Position numbers and translations under genes: made by a program. The notes under the pieces were generated by a model. That model had not been told where the DNA came from, searched no databases, and was given only the letters and a program-made list of their open reading frames with translations. This document shows positions 9,865 through 20,404 of a stretch of DNA of 64,000 nucleotides, piece by piece; the stretch's first letter is position 1, and the number at the start of each line of letters is the position of its first letter. The DNA is from CAIWHR01 sp963816925. Its GTDB lineage: Bacteria; Pseudomonadota; Gammaproteobacteria; Burkholderiales; Casimicrobiaceae. The stretch is from assembly GCA_963816925.1 (NCBI GenBank), contig CAWFMY010000027.1, forward strand, positions 1-64,000. The letters are read 5' to 3'.

Positions 9865-10898
9865 TCATGTCGTCCGTCCTTCCCCGCGCGCAAGCTGCGC
9901 GATCAGCAGGCGCGAGCACGCGAGCACGATGAACGTCAGCACGAACAGCACGAGCCCGAGCGAGATGAGCGAGGCGCGATGCACCGGGTCGGCCGCCTCG
10001 TTGAACTCGTTGGCGAGCGCGGAGGCGATCGAGTTGCCCGGATTGAACAGCGCGGCGCTGATCTTGTAGGCGTTGCCGATGACGAAGGTCACGGCCATCG
10101 TCTCGCCGAGCGCCCGCCCGAGTCCGAGCATGATGCCGCCGATCACGCCGACCTTGGTGTACGGCAGGACGATGTTCCAGACGACCTCCCATGTCGTGGC
10201 GCCGAGCCCGTACGCCGACTCCTTCAGCACCGGCGGCACGATCTCGAACACGTCGCGCATCACCGAGGCGATGAAGGGAATGATCATGATCGACAGGATG
10301 AACCCGGCCGTGAAGATGCCGATCCCGTTGGGCGCGCCCTGGAACAGCTCGCCGAGAAGCGGAATGCGACCGAGCGTCTGGGTCAAAAGCGGCTGCACGT
10401 AGTCGCCGAACAGCGGCGCGAAGATGAAGAGGCCCCAGATGCCGTAGATGATCGAGGGAATCGCCGCCAGCAGTTCGACGGCCGTGCCGAGAGGACGCTT
10501 CAATACGACGGGGCACATCTCGGTCAGGAAGAGCGCGATGCCGAAGCTCACGGGCACGCCGATCAGCAACGCGATGCCCGACGTCACGAGCGTGCCGTAG
10601 ATCGGCGCCAGCCCGCCGAAGATGCCCTTGACCGGATTCCACACGTTGGTGAAGAAGAAGCCGATGCCGAATTGCTGGAGCGCGGGCGCCGCGGCGATGC
10701 CAAGCGCGACGAGGATGCCGGCGAGCAGCCCGAGCACCAGCAGCGCAAAGAACAGCGTGGTGCGCTCGAACACCCAATCGCCCCACGCGCCGGACGCCCG
10801 CGGCGCGGCCCTCGTGGCGACGACGGCCGCCGCGCGCGCGCGGGCGCGTCGGCGGTCATGGAAGAGCCCAGGGTGGCGGCGGCCGCATCGATCGGCAT
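9865..10898 (-). CDS. pstC: Phosphate ABC transporter permease PstC, with an N-terminal frameshift
   Basis: Partner permease of PstA. The uninterrupted part begins at a GTG (10771-10773, FERTTLFFALLVLG) with no ribosome site. An ATG at 10896-10898 has a strong GAGGGG 6 nt upstream and reads MPIDAAAATLGSSMTADAPARAR in another frame. One missing base in the GC-repeat tract (about 10829-10840) joins the two into a protein of about 344 residues whose junction AAAVVATRAAPRASGAWGDWVF leads into the first membrane helix. The span of 1034 nt is one short of a multiple of three, as expected. The EAA-type loop LKESAYGLGATTWEVVWNIVLPY is present. This is the only deletion-type shift found in the window. 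Confidence 0.93.
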
Positions 10899-10934
10899 GA
10901 TAAACCCCTCAACCTGCCGCGGCCGCGAACGGGG

Positions 10935-11981
10935 TCAGTAGCTCCAAAGCGCCTTGCCGGCACCGTCCTTGAGCTGCGATTTCCACGCGTCCTCGATCTG
11001 CGCGACGAGCGGCGGCGGCAGCGCGACGTAGTCGAGCTCGTCCGCCATCTTCTGCCCGTTCTTCAGCGCCCAGTCGAAGAACTTGAGAACCTCGGTCCCA
11101 TTCTGCGGCTTGTCCTGCTTGACGTGCATCAGGATGAAGCTCGCGCCGGTGACCGGCCAGCTCGCCTTGCCCGGCTGGTTCGTGAGGATCGCGCCGAATC
11201 CGGGCGCGTTCTTCCAGTCCGCGCCCGCCGCCGCGGCCTGGAACGACGTGTCGTCCGGCTGCACGTACTGGCCGTCGCGATTCTGCAGCGACGCGTAGGT
11301 CATCTTGTTCTTCTTCGCGTACGCGTACTCGACGTAGCCGACGGAACCCTTGATGCGTTGCACGTAGGCCGCAACACCTTCGTTGCCCTTGCCGCCCACG
11401 CCTTCCGGCCACGCGACCGCGGTGCTCGAGCCGACCTTGTCCTTCCACTCGGGACTCGCCTTCGACAGGTAGTCGGTCCAGAGGAACGTCGTGCCAGAAC
11501 CATCCGAGCGGCGCACTACGGTGATCGGGTCCGCCGGCAGCTTGAGCCCGGGATTGAGATCGGTGATCGCCTTGTCGTTCCACGACTTGATCTTGCCGAG
11601 GTAGATGTCGGCGAGTACCGGTCCGGTGAACTTGATGGCGCCGGGTGCCACCCCTTCGAGATTCACGATCGGGACGACACCGCCGATGATCGCGGGGAAC
11701 TGCATGAGTCCCGCCGCCTGCAGGTCCTCGGGCTTCAACGGCATGTCCGAGGCGCCGAAGTCGACGGTCTTCGCCTTGATCTGCGCGATGCCGCCGCCCG
11801 AGCCGATCGATTGATAATTCATCCCGACCCCGGATTTCGCCTTGTAGGCCTCCGCCCATTTGGCGTAGATCGGGAACGGAAACGTCGCGCCGGCGCCGGT
11901 GATGTCGACCGCCGACGCCGTCGAAAGACCGAAGGCGATCGTGGCGGCGGCGAAAAAGGCTTGCAGTGATAGCTTGCGCAT
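10935..11981 (-). CDS. pstS: Phosphate ABC transporter periplasmic binding protein PstS
   Basis: Periplasmic phosphate receptor, 348 residues. A classical signal peptide (MRKLSLQAFF..STASA, cut near residue 24) is followed by the mature start VDITGAGATFPFPIYAKWAEAY, with phosphate-binding motifs GSGGGIAQI, FGASDMPL and RRSDGSGTTFLWTDYL. An AGGGAA site precedes the ATG. It is the first gene of pstSCAB-phoUBR and lies 46 bp downstream of a Pho-box array, so expression should be PhoB-dependent. Confidence 0.97.
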   Translation of the reverse strand: MRKLSLQAFFAAATIAFGLSTASAVDITGAGATFPFPIYAKWAEAYKAKSGVGMNYQSIGSGGGIAQIKAKTVDFGASDMPLKPEDLQAAGLMQFPAIIGGVVPIVNLEGVAPGAIKFTGPVLADIYLGKIKSWNDKAITDLNPGLKLPADPITVVRRSDGSGTTFLWTDYLSKASPEWKDKVGSSTAVAWPEGVGGKGNEGVAAYVQRIKGSVGYVEYAYAKKNKMTYASLQNRDGQYVQPDDTSFQAAAAGADWKNAPGFGAILTNQPGKASWPVTGASFILMHVKQDKPQNGTEVLKFFDWALKNGQKMADELDYVALPPPLVAQIEDAWKSQLKDGAGKALWSY

Positions 11982-12027
11982 GTGCGTTTCCCTAGAGGAT
12001 GGACAGGCGCGAGCTTAGGGGGCGCGT

Positions 12028-12066
12028 GTTACAGCCGCGTGACGCGCGAACGACGCCACATGACAG
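12028..12066 (-). promoter_or_regulatory. Pho-box array upstream of pstS
   Basis: Reading toward pstS, four heptamers occur at about one helical turn (10-11 bp): CTGTCAT, GCGTCGT, GCGTCAC and CTGTAAC. The PhoB consensus half-site is CTGTCAT/C, so the first matches fully and the last 6 of 7. A weak -10 candidate TAAGCT lies about 10 bp further on, the spacing seen when PhoB replaces the -35 contact. Confidence 0.75.
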
Positions 12067-12085
12067 TTTTGTGATGGCGTTGGGG

Positions 12086-15000
12086 TCAGCCGGGCGTGGC
12101 CCCGGGCCAGTCGATCGGCCATTTCAGCCGCGCCGCTTCCGCCTGGAGCCGCGCGAGCTCGGCGCGCGCAGCCGCGTCCGCGGGCTTCTCGCCCAGCGCC
12201 GCCAGGACCCGCCCGCGCGCGACCAGGAAATCGACATACGGAAGCGGCTCGTCGCGGGTGTACGCGTCGAGCGCGGCCGCATGCGCGCGCGCGCGGTCCC
12301 ATTCGCCGCGGGCCAGCGTGTCGTCGATGCCGATGCGGTGATAGCCGATCGGGCCGTGCCCGACGCTGCCTTCGTCGAGAAATGACTCGGCCTCGGCGCG
12401 ACAGCGCTCGCGCTCGACCGGGTCGTCCTGCATTCGTGCCTTGAGCGCGAAAATGAATGCCCCGCCGAAACGCTATGCCTGTTTCCTGCGCCAGGACGAA
12501 GGCCTCCTCGTTCCGCTCGTGCGCCTCCGCCGCGCGTCCGGTCGCGAACAATGTCTCGCCCAGCACGGTCAGCAGAACGACCTGGTAGCGCCGGGCACCG
12601 AGACTCGCAGCCTGCGCGAGCGCCTCGCGCAGGATCGGCTCGGCCTCGGCGTATCGCGCGCCGAACGCGAGCAGGAGACCCAACGATTCCAGCGAAAACA
12701 TCTCGCCGTGCCGGTCCCCGACCTGGCGCGCGAGTGCGTGCGCGGCGCGCATGTCGGCGATGCCGGCGTCGAACTCCGTCAGGTAGATGCGGCAGTGACC
12801 TTGCATCGCCAGGTTGGGAATCTTGATGCGCGCGAGTCCGTGCGCATCGCACAGCGCGACGCATTCGGTGAAGCGCTTCGAACGCGGTGCGCATCCGGCC
12901 GGTGGCGTAGGACGCGTCGGCAAGCCCGCTGACCGCGCGCGCCTCCCACGCGACGTCGCCGAGCACGTGCGCGCAATCCAGAGCGATCTCGTGGGCAGCG
13001 CGGCACGCCGCGACCTCGCCGCGCGCGAATTGCACGTTGCCGCGCGTGTGGTGGAGCTCCGCCAGTTCTCGCGTCAGCCCATGCGTTCGCGCAATCGGCT
13101 CGGCCTCCGCGAGCGCCGCCAGCGCGGCGTCGAGGCTGGCGGTGAGCCGGTGACCGGCGGCGATGCCGAGCAGCGCCCAGCACCGCTCGGCGGGCTCCGC
13201 CGCCGCGGCCAGCGCATTGATGTACGCAACGACGGTCGGCTTTCCTTCTCCCGCTTCGCAGCGCAGCCGGCCGCACAGCATGTTGAGCGCATAGACATCG
13301 GCGGGCTCGTGCGCGAGCTCGGCACCACGGTCGGCGAGCGCCAGAGCCCGTTCCGGATGCAGCGCGTCCGATTGCGCCCGCGCCGCGGCAAGATATGCCC
13401 GCGCGGCTTCCGGCGCGTCGGCGCGATCGAGGTGTTCCGCGTGCAGCGTCGGGTCGCGTTCGCCGTACCACGATGCCGCGCTACGGTGCAGTTCGGCGCG
13501 GCGCGTCCGCGTCAGCGACGCATAGACGCCGTCGCGGATCAGTGCATGCCCGAACAGGAATTCCTCGCCGTCCGGGCGCACCAGCGACGCTGCAAGCAGC
13601 GCGCCGCAATCGTAATTCGGCGTCGCGATCAGGTGCCGCAGCGCGGCGAGCGGAAAACGCTGGCCGAGCACAGCGGCCGCGCGCAACGCCACGCGCTCTC
13701 GTTCCGGCAACCGGTCGACGCGCGCCAGCACGAGGCTCCCCAGCGATGCCGGCAGGCGGTCGTCGCTTTCCTCGGCGGTGCGCAACAGCTGCTCGAGGAA
13801 CAGCGGATTGCCGCCGGCGCGCTGGATGCATTTCCGCGCGAGCGTCGCCGACGTCGCGAAGAGTCCGCCGGCGAGCGTCACGGCATCCGCGTCGGTCAGC
13901 GGCGCGATGTCGAGCGTCGCGAGCGCGCAGCCGGCGAGCGACGCGCGAAAGCCGCCCGACAACGGGTCGCCGTCGGCGCGCGAAGTCAGCACGAGCAGCG
14001 TGCGTCCTCTCGGCGTAGCCCGCGCCAGCGCGGCCACGAGCGTGAGCGTCACGTTATCCGCCCAATGGAGATCCTCGATGGTGATGAGCACCGGCGCCGC
14101 ACGGGATGCCGTCTCGACCAATTGAATCAGCACGTCGCCGCGCGCGCGCTGCCGCGCCGCGCTGTCCATGGCTCCGTAGAGCTCGCTCCCTTCCGCCGGC
14201 AGCGGCAGGTCGAGCAGGTCCGCGAGGAACGGCCGCCGGTCCGCGTCGACCATGCCGCGCGCGATTGCCATCTCGAGCGCGCGTGCACGATCCGGCGTGC
14301 TGGAGGCCGGGGGCAGCCCGACGAGCGACGCGACGATGTCGCGCACCGGGTCGCGGCCCTCTGCCGTGCCGAAATCGAGGACGAGGCCCGTGTGGCATGC
14401 GAAACCCCTCGCCACCGCGACACGCCGCATTTCCGCCACCAGCCGCGACTTGCCGATGCCGGGATCGCCGCGCACGAGGACGACCGTGCCCGCGCCGCCG
14501 GCGACGCAGGCCTGCATGATCGCGGTGAGCTGCGCGAGCTCGCCGGAACGACCGACGAACGGCGCCGCGGCGCCGGCGTCGCCTCCCGCGACAAGCGCGT
14601 TCAGCCGCCACGCGGTGATCGGCCGGTCGATGCCCTTGATCGCGAGCGCCTCCAGCATCGCGCACGTCGCCTCGCGCGCGATCGCGTCATGCACGCTATC
14701 GTCCAGCACGACCTCACCGGGCCCGGCGATGCCGACAAGGCGTGCCGCCAGATTGACCGACGGCCCGATCACCGTATAGGCGCGATGCTGGTCGCTGCCC
14801 ATGCCGCTCGCGACGACCTCGCCGGCCGCGATGCCGACATGCACGTCCTGCGCCGGTCCCGACGGCGCGCGGATGCCCGGCATCGCGCGCACGATGGCAT
14901 CGGCCGCGCGCACGGCGCGCGCCGGATCGTCGCCGTACGCGACGGGCGCACCGAAGATCGCCATGACCGCGTCGCCGATGTGCTTGTCCACCCGTCCCCC

Positions 15001-15351
15001 GAAACGCTCGACGATGGCGTCGACCACGCCGAAGAACCGTTCGAGCATCTCGTGGACATCCTCGGGGTCCTGCGTCTGCGACAGCCGCGTGTAGCCGCAG
15101 AGGTCGGCGAAGAGGACGGTGACGGGGCGACGCTCGGCTTCGGCGGCATCGCCTCCGGCCTGTGTCGCAGGCGCGGGCGCGATCGAAAGCGACCCGCCGC
15201 AGCCGCCGCAGAACTTTTCGCCGGCCTCGTTGGCGAATCCGCAGGTCGGGCAGACGACGGGCAGCGCGGCGCCGCACTGCGCGCAAAAACGGCGGCCGGC
15301 GCGATTGTCCGCGCCGCAACTCGTGCAAACCAGTCGACCTGGATCGGCCAT
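12086..15351 (-). CDS. Zinc-ribbon/class III cyclase/AAA ATPase/TPR signalling protein, with two frameshifts
   Basis: Large soluble protein of about 1087 residues after correction. A double zinc ribbon (CxxC at 9-12, 23-26, 34-37 and 48-51) precedes an adenylate/guanylate cyclase domain (VTVLFADLCGYTRL, metal Asp83; GDAVMAIFG, metal Asp127). An AAA/STAND-type ATPase follows with Walker A GDPGIGKS (295-302) and Walker B ITIEDLHWAD, then a TPR-like helical C-terminus. Breaks: one extra base at about 12873-12880 (TTCGAAG before CGCTTCACC) and one at about 12461-12468 (CGGCGGGG). The span of 3266 nt is 1088 codons plus two. Such proteins probably make a cyclic nucleotide in response to ligand or partner binding by the TPR part; the signal is unknown. 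The gene ends just before the pstS promoter and starts 2 bp after the VOC gene. Confidence 0.88.
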
Positions 15352-15353
15352 CG

Positions 15354-15701
15354 CTATCCGCTGACGCTGCACCGCGCGCCTTCGGAATCCACGAACTCCG
15401 CCAGCGTCACCCCATGCATGGGTTCCGGCGCCTTGGAGAAGCGCACGCCCGCGGCGGTCATCGCCTGGTGAAAGGCGTGCACGTCGGGCGTGCCGAACCC
15501 GAGATGGGTCGAGCCGGCGGGATTTTCGAGGGATCCCGGATGCAGCGCGAGCGTCGTTTCGCCGGTGACGAATTCGGACCAGCCCGGCGAGGCGAACTTG
15601 AGCGTCAGGCCCAGCGTGTCGCGGTAGAAGGCCACCGCGCGATCCATGTCGGCGACAAAGTGAATGGCATAGGCAAGCTTGATGTCCATCGAATCCTCCA
15701 T
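15354..15701 (-). CDS. VOC-family (glyoxalase/dioxygenase fold) protein
   Basis: 115 residues with the beta-alpha-beta-beta-beta pattern of the vicinal oxygen chelate superfamily: YAIHFVADMDRAVAFYRDTLGLTLKF, then STHLGFGTPDVHAFHQAMTAAGVRF and a final VTLAEFVDSEGARCSVSG. Metal-ligand candidates are His14 or so in the first motif, a middle-strand residue and Glu in AEFVD. The substrate is not deducible. A second Met (MDIKLAY, 15689) may be the real start. It is tightly packed between the cyclase gene and a membrane-protein gene. Confidence 0.85.
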   Translation of the reverse strand: MEDSMDIKLAYAIHFVADMDRAVAFYRDTLGLTLKFASPGWSEFVTGETTLALHPGSLENPAGSTHLGFGTPDVHAFHQAMTAAGVRFSKAPEPMHGVTLAEFVDSEGARCSVSG

Positions 15702-15725
15702 GCGATCGATCGTCGTGGCGCGGCG

Positions 15726-16381
15726 TCAGGCCGCGACCGTTTCGCGATGACGGTCGATCCAGTACGCCCACGCGACGAACAGCCAGCCGAGGAGTCCGCT
15801 CAGCGCCAGGATCGGCACGGACGGCGGCGGCGGTCCGAAGACGGCCATCAGATAAATCACCGCGAGGACCGCGATGAACGCCGCAAGCGCGATCGTCCCG
15901 GTGCGGTCGCGCGGCCGCGTCGCCGAAGCGTAGAGCCACGTGCCGATGCCGAAAAGCGCGAATTCGACGACGAGCGTCGCCGGCAGCGAATACCAAAGCC
16001 CCAGTCCGACCTTCGGCCCTTCCGGCCACACCGGCAGATCGGGCCGGTGCGAGACAAAGTCGAGGACCCAGTGCGACAGCACGAGCGCGGCGATCCACCC
16101 GGAGCCGACACGGTCGCGGCGCAGCAAGTAGTAACCACCGCCGAGCAGCGCGGCCCAGACGCCTCCGGCCACGAGACTGTGCGTGTAAGGATACGAGACG
16201 AACAGCAGCGGCGTGACCGCGGTGATGCCGGGCTCGGATCTCGACCGTCTCCCAGCCCGAGCAGCAGCATGATCGGCCACACGCCGTCGACGAGCTGGGC
16301 CGCGAGCACCAGCGTGCCGAGCGACGGCTTCGGCGCGACCTTCTTTGCCGCCAGCGCCAATCCGAAATGACCGATGAACAT
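15726..16381 (-). CDS. Small integral membrane protein, YdjM/DUF457-like, with two frameshifts
   Basis: Starts MFIGHFGLALAAKKVAPKPSLGTL behind a GGGAGG site and continues, after correction, through VDGVWPIMLLLGWETVEIEPGIT to the hydrophobic C-terminal half SYPYTHSLVAGGVWAALLGG..LSHWVLDFVSHRPDLP. One extra G lies at 16256-16258 and one extra C at 16236-16237. The 656-nt span is 218 codons plus two, giving 217 residues. The N-terminal GHFG and the later YTHS and SHWVLDFVSHRPDL histidine motifs resemble YdjM-type proteins, often annotated as membrane-bound metal-dependent hydrolases; this is a family impression, not proof. Five to six membrane helices. The role next to sulfonate genes is unknown. 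Confidence 0.75.
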
Positions 16382-16416
16382 CGTCGATCCTCCCTCGAAA
16401 ATGATACTCGCGCCGA

Positions 16417-17948
16417 TCAGCCGGCGGGATCGGCCAGCTTCAGCCGCTGCACCTTTCCGGAAGGCCCCTTCGGCAGCTCGGCGACGAAGCGGAATGCCTT
16501 CGGAGTCTTGTAGCGGCCAAGTTCGGCGAGGCAGTGCGCGCGCAATGCTTCCTCCGAGCAGGTCGCGTCCGCCTTCAGCACCACGCAGGCCAGGATTTCC
16601 TGCCCGTATTCGGGATCGGGAACGCCGACCGCCGCCGCCTCCAGCACGGCCGGATGCCGCAGCAGCGCTTCGTCGATCTCGCGCGGCGCGATGTTCTCGC
16701 CGCCCTTGATGATCAATTCCTTCAGGCGGCCGGTGATGAAGTAGAAGCCGTCGGCATCGCGCTTCCCGAGGTCGCCGGTCGCAAGCCAGCCGCCGGGACG
16801 CAACGTGCGCGCGGTCGCGTCCGCGTCGTCGTGGTAGCGCAGCATGACGTTGGGGCCGCGGAGCTCGATTTCGCCGTTTTCCCCGTCGCCCATGACCGTT
16901 CCATCGGCGGCGACGACGCGCGCCTCCATGCCGAGCGGCAGCCCCGGCGAGCCGATCTTGCGCGCATCGGCGGCGAGCGGGTTCGCGAACGCGACCGACG
17001 CGCACTCGGTCAGCCCCATTGCCTCGAGCACCGAGATGCCGAAGCGCGCCTCGAACGCGCGATGCTGCTCCGGCGGCAACGGCGCCGAAGCCGAACGCGC
17101 AAAGCGGATCGACCGGCACGCCGCCGCCTGCGCCGGCGTCGGATCGGCGCCGTTGAGGAGATACGCGATGATCGTCGGGACAACGTTGAGCCACGTCGGC
17201 CGATAGCGCTCGACCCAGGTCCACCACTGCGACGCGCTGAAGCGGTGCGGGATCACGACGCTGCCGCCCGAGCAGAGCGGCGACACGGTCGCGATGCACT
17301 GCCCGTTCACGTGATAGAGCGGCAGCGACGACAGCACGCGGTCGGCCGGCGACAGCGCATGCGCCTCGCTCACCGTGCGGCCGGCGTGGACCAGGTTCGC
17401 GTGCGACAGCAGCGCGCCCTTCGGCGTGCCGGTCGTGCCGGACGTGTACATCAGCAGCGCGGGCGATGCCGGATCGAGATCCGTCACCGGCCCCGTCTCC
17501 GCCGCCTGGGCAACGCCGAGGTCGTCCGGCGACGTCGGCCGGATGATCGCGCTGCCGCCGCTCCGGGCGACGATCGCCCGCAAGCGCTCGACATGTTCCA
17601 TCGCCGCGAACACGATGCGCGTGCGCGAATGGCGGAGCGTATGGGCAATCAGCGCGTCCTGCGCGAGCAGGCTGACCGGCGAAACGACATAGCCGCCGTG
17701 CATCGCGCCCAGGAACACGCTCGCGGCGGCGATGCCGTTCGGCAGCATGTACGAGACGACCTCGCCGGGGCGAATGCCGTGCATCGCGAGTTCCGCCGCG
17801 ACGCCGCAGCGACGTGTCGCGCAATGCCCCGTAGGTGACCGTCGTCCCCGGCTCGGGCGCAAGAAGGAAGGGCGCCTCGGGCCGCGCGTCGCGCATGCCG
17901 GTCGACGACCTCGCGGATCGTCCGCGCAGTCGCCGCAGGCTCAGGCAC
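16417..17948 (-). CDS. AMP-forming acyl-CoA synthetase (candidate sulfoacetate-CoA ligase), with two frameshifts
   Basis: ANL-superfamily ligase that adenylates a carboxylate and transfers it to CoA. After correction it has 509 residues, starting at GTG 17946-17948, which overlaps the stop of the upstream aldehyde dehydrogenase by 8 nt. Motifs: P-loop MYTSGTTGTPKG, AMP-binding GLTEC, TGDLGK, and the C-terminal lysine region ELPKGPSGKVQRLKL. Single inserted bases lie at about 17897-17902 and 17801-17808; 1532 nt is 510 codons plus two. The coupling to an acylating aldehyde dehydrogenase and xsc suggests the SauT role of Cupriavidus (sulfoacetate to sulfoacetyl-CoA). Substrate is inferred from context only. 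Confidence 0.85.
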
Positions 17949-19366
17949 GGAATTTTCGCCGGTACGCTCCGAAGATCTCGTCGTCGGTCGGCTCGTGCAC
18001 GTCCGCGGCGGCGAACGGCGTCACGACGCGCGTGATGTTGAGGAAGTGCCGGTAGTTGAGGTTGTCCGACAGGCTGTTGCGTCCCCACGTCCCGCAGCCC
18101 ATCGACAGCGAGAACGGCAGCGCGTTGTCGAAGCTGCCGCCGGTCGCGAAGCAATGCGCCTGGTTGACGATGACGCGGCACACCGGCAGCGTCAGCCCGA
18201 GCGCGACGGCGCGCTCCGGCGTGCGCGTGTGCAGCCCGACCGAATGACCCGCGCCCTGGAACGCCAGCAGCCGCTCGGCGAGGTTGGTTGCCGCGGCAAA
18301 ATCCGCGACGCGGTAGAGCGCGAGCACGGGCGAGAGCTTCTCGCCCGAGAACGGATGCGCGGGCCCGACCCCCGTCTCCTCGACAATGAGGAACCGCGCG
18401 CCGTCGAGCTCCGGCCGGACGAGGCCCGCGTGCGTCGCGATCGCCGGCGCCGCCTGCGCGATCATCCTCGACGCGAGCTTGCCATTGGGAAACATCGCCT
18501 TCGCGAGGCGCCGCGATTCCTCGCCGTCGAGCAGCACGCCGTCCTCGCGCGCGAACGCGGCGAGCAACGCATCGGCCACGGCGTCGACGACGATGACGCT
18601 GTTCTCGGACGAGCACGACGTCGCGTGATCGAACGCTTTGGACGCCGCGATCTTCGCCGCGGCATCGGCGATGTCGGCGGTCTCGTCGACAATGGACGAA
18701 ACGTTGCCGGGTCCCACGCCAAGCGCCGGCGTGCCGCTTTCGTACGCGGCGCGCACGTTGGTCTGCGAGCCGGTGGCGACAACGAGATCCGCCTGCCGCA
18801 TCAAGGCGAACGTCTGCTCGCGCGTCACCGGCGCGGGCAGCATCTGCACGAGGTCGCGCGGCGCGCCGACGCGGTCGAGCTCGGCGTGGATGTATTCGAT
18901 GCAGTAAACCGAGGGTCGTGGCGCCCTTCGGCGACGGCGCGACGATGATCGCGTTGCGGCCTTTCAACGCGTTGATGATGTTGTTCGCCGGCGTGGCGGC
19001 CGGATTGGTCGACGGCGTGATCGCCGCGACGACGCCCACCGGGCGGGCGATCTCGATCAAGCCCCGGCGCCGATCCTCGGCGATGACGCCGACCGACTTC
19101 GCGCCCTGCAGGTCGCGCAGCAGCCCCAGCGTCTTGCGCCGATTCTTGGCGATCTTGTCGCCGACGCTGCCGAGGCCCGTGTCGCGCACGGCGAGCTCGG
19201 CCAGCGCCTGGTTGCGCGCAGGCTCGACGATCGCCCAGCCGGCCGCCACGACGGCCTCGTCGACGCGCTCCTGCGTCCAGAAATCGAATTCACGCTGTGC
19301 CGCCCGCGCGCGCGCCATGAGCGCGGTGACGACGGCATCCGGCGCTTGCGGAGCGGGCGCGTTCAT
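17941..19366 (-). CDS. Acylating aldehyde dehydrogenase (candidate sulfoacetaldehyde dehydrogenase), with one frameshift
   Basis: CoA-acylating aldehyde dehydrogenase of 474 residues after correction. The N-terminal part runs MNAPAPQAPDAVV to KGATT; the rest (SVYCIEYIHAELDRVGAP to RRKFRA) is one frame over. An extra base in the ggg at 18913-18915 explains it, and 1426 nt is 475 codons plus one. The nucleotide fold includes AAITPSTNPAATP and VATGSQTNVRAAY; the catalytic cysteine is in DHATSCSSENSVIV. The family converts acyl-CoA to aldehyde with NAD(P)H. Beside xsc and an acyl-CoA ligase it fits SauS, reducing sulfoacetyl-CoA to sulfoacetaldehyde. An ordinary acetaldehyde dehydrogenase is the alternative. 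Confidence 0.87.
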
Positions 19367-19379
19367 GGTCTCGCCCGAT

Positions 19380-20348
19380 TCATTCCGGCTTGATCTTCGC
19401 GGACTTGATCACGACCTCCCATTTCGCGAGCTCGTCCTTGATCACGCGGTCGAACTCCGCCGGCGTCGATGGCGCGGCCTCGGCGCCTTGCGCGAACAGC
19501 CGTTCCTTCACCTGCGCGTTGTCCAGCACCTTGACGAAGGCCGCGTTCAGCCTGGCCACGATCGCCGGCGAAGTCTTCGCCGGCGCCAGCGCGCCGTACC
19601 ATGATTCGACCGCGTAATCCGGCACGCCCGACTCGGCGATCGTCGGCACGTCCGGCGCCGAGGCGCTGCGCTTGGCGCTCGTGACGGCGATCGCCCGCAA
19701 CCGTCCGGATTTCACGTGCTGCAACGCGGCGGGCATCGAGACGAACGCGAGCTGCACTTGCCCGCCGATCGTGTCGGTGACCGCGGGGCCGCCGCCCTTG
19801 TACGGGACGTGCACCATGTCGATGCCGGTCTTCAGCTTGAGGAGCTCGCCCGCGATGTGCGCCGGCGAGCCGATGCCGACCGACGCGTAGTTGAGCTTGC
19901 CCGGGTTGGCCTTGGCGTAGGCGATCAGCTCGCTGACGCTGGTGATCGGAACCGACGGATTGGCGACGAGGATCTGCGGGATCAGCGCGACGAGGCTCAC
20001 CGGCACGAAATCGCGCTCGACGTCGAACGGCAGCTTCTCGTAGAGCTTCGGGTTGATCGTGTGCGACGACAGCGTGAAGAGGATCGTGTAGCCATCCGCG
20101 GCCGACTTCGCGACGATGTCGGTGCCGAGGTTGCCGGCGGCGCCGCCCCGGTTGTCGATGATGATCGGCTGGCCGAGCTCGGTCGCCAGCGGCTCGTTGA
20201 CGATCCGCGCGACGACGTCGGTCCCCCCGCCGGGCGGATACGGGACGACGAACTTGATCGGCTTGTTCGGATAGTCCTGGGCTCCGACCGACGCCGCGGT
20301 GACGATCGACATTGCGAGCAAGAGTGCGCGCAGGGGACGAAACTTCAT
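19380..20348 (-). CDS. TctC-type tripartite tricarboxylate transporter substrate-binding protein
   Basis: Periplasmic receptor of 322 residues with signal peptide MKFRPLRALLLAMSIVTAASVGA and the family start QDYPNKPIKFVVPYPPGGGTDVVARI, then GQPIIIDNRGGAAGNLGTDIVA and VGIGSPAHIAGELLK. Such Bug-type receptors bind small carboxylates and are very abundant in Burkholderiales, often without linked TctA/TctB membrane genes; none are visible here. It lies between xsc and the acylating dehydrogenase on one strand, so sulfoacetate or a related sulfonate is a reasonable guess for its ligand. Confidence 0.92.
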   Translation of the reverse strand: MKFRPLRALLLAMSIVTAASVGAQDYPNKPIKFVVPYPPGGGTDVVARIVNEPLATELGQPIIIDNRGGAAGNLGTDIVAKSAADGYTILFTLSSHTINPKLYEKLPFDVERDFVPVSLVALIPQILVANPSVPITSVSELIAYAKANPGKLNYASVGIGSPAHIAGELLKLKTGIDMVHVPYKGGGPAVTDTIGGQVQLAFVSMPAALQHVKSGRLRAIAVTSAKRSASAPDVPTIAESGVPDYAVESWYGALAPAKTSPAIVARLNAAFVKVLDNAQVKERLFAQGAEAAPSTPAEFDRVIKDELAKWEVVIKSAKIKPE

Positions 20349-20404
20349 CGGCCGGTCTCCATTGATTGACGTCGACGACGCGCCGCTCGAAGCGCGCGTC
20401 GATC

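Noticed and set aside
12015..12085. Extension of the cyclase-protein reading frame into the pstS promoter
   Set aside because: The extension belongs to a frame left after the second shift at about 12465. The corrected frame stops at 12086, before the Pho boxes.
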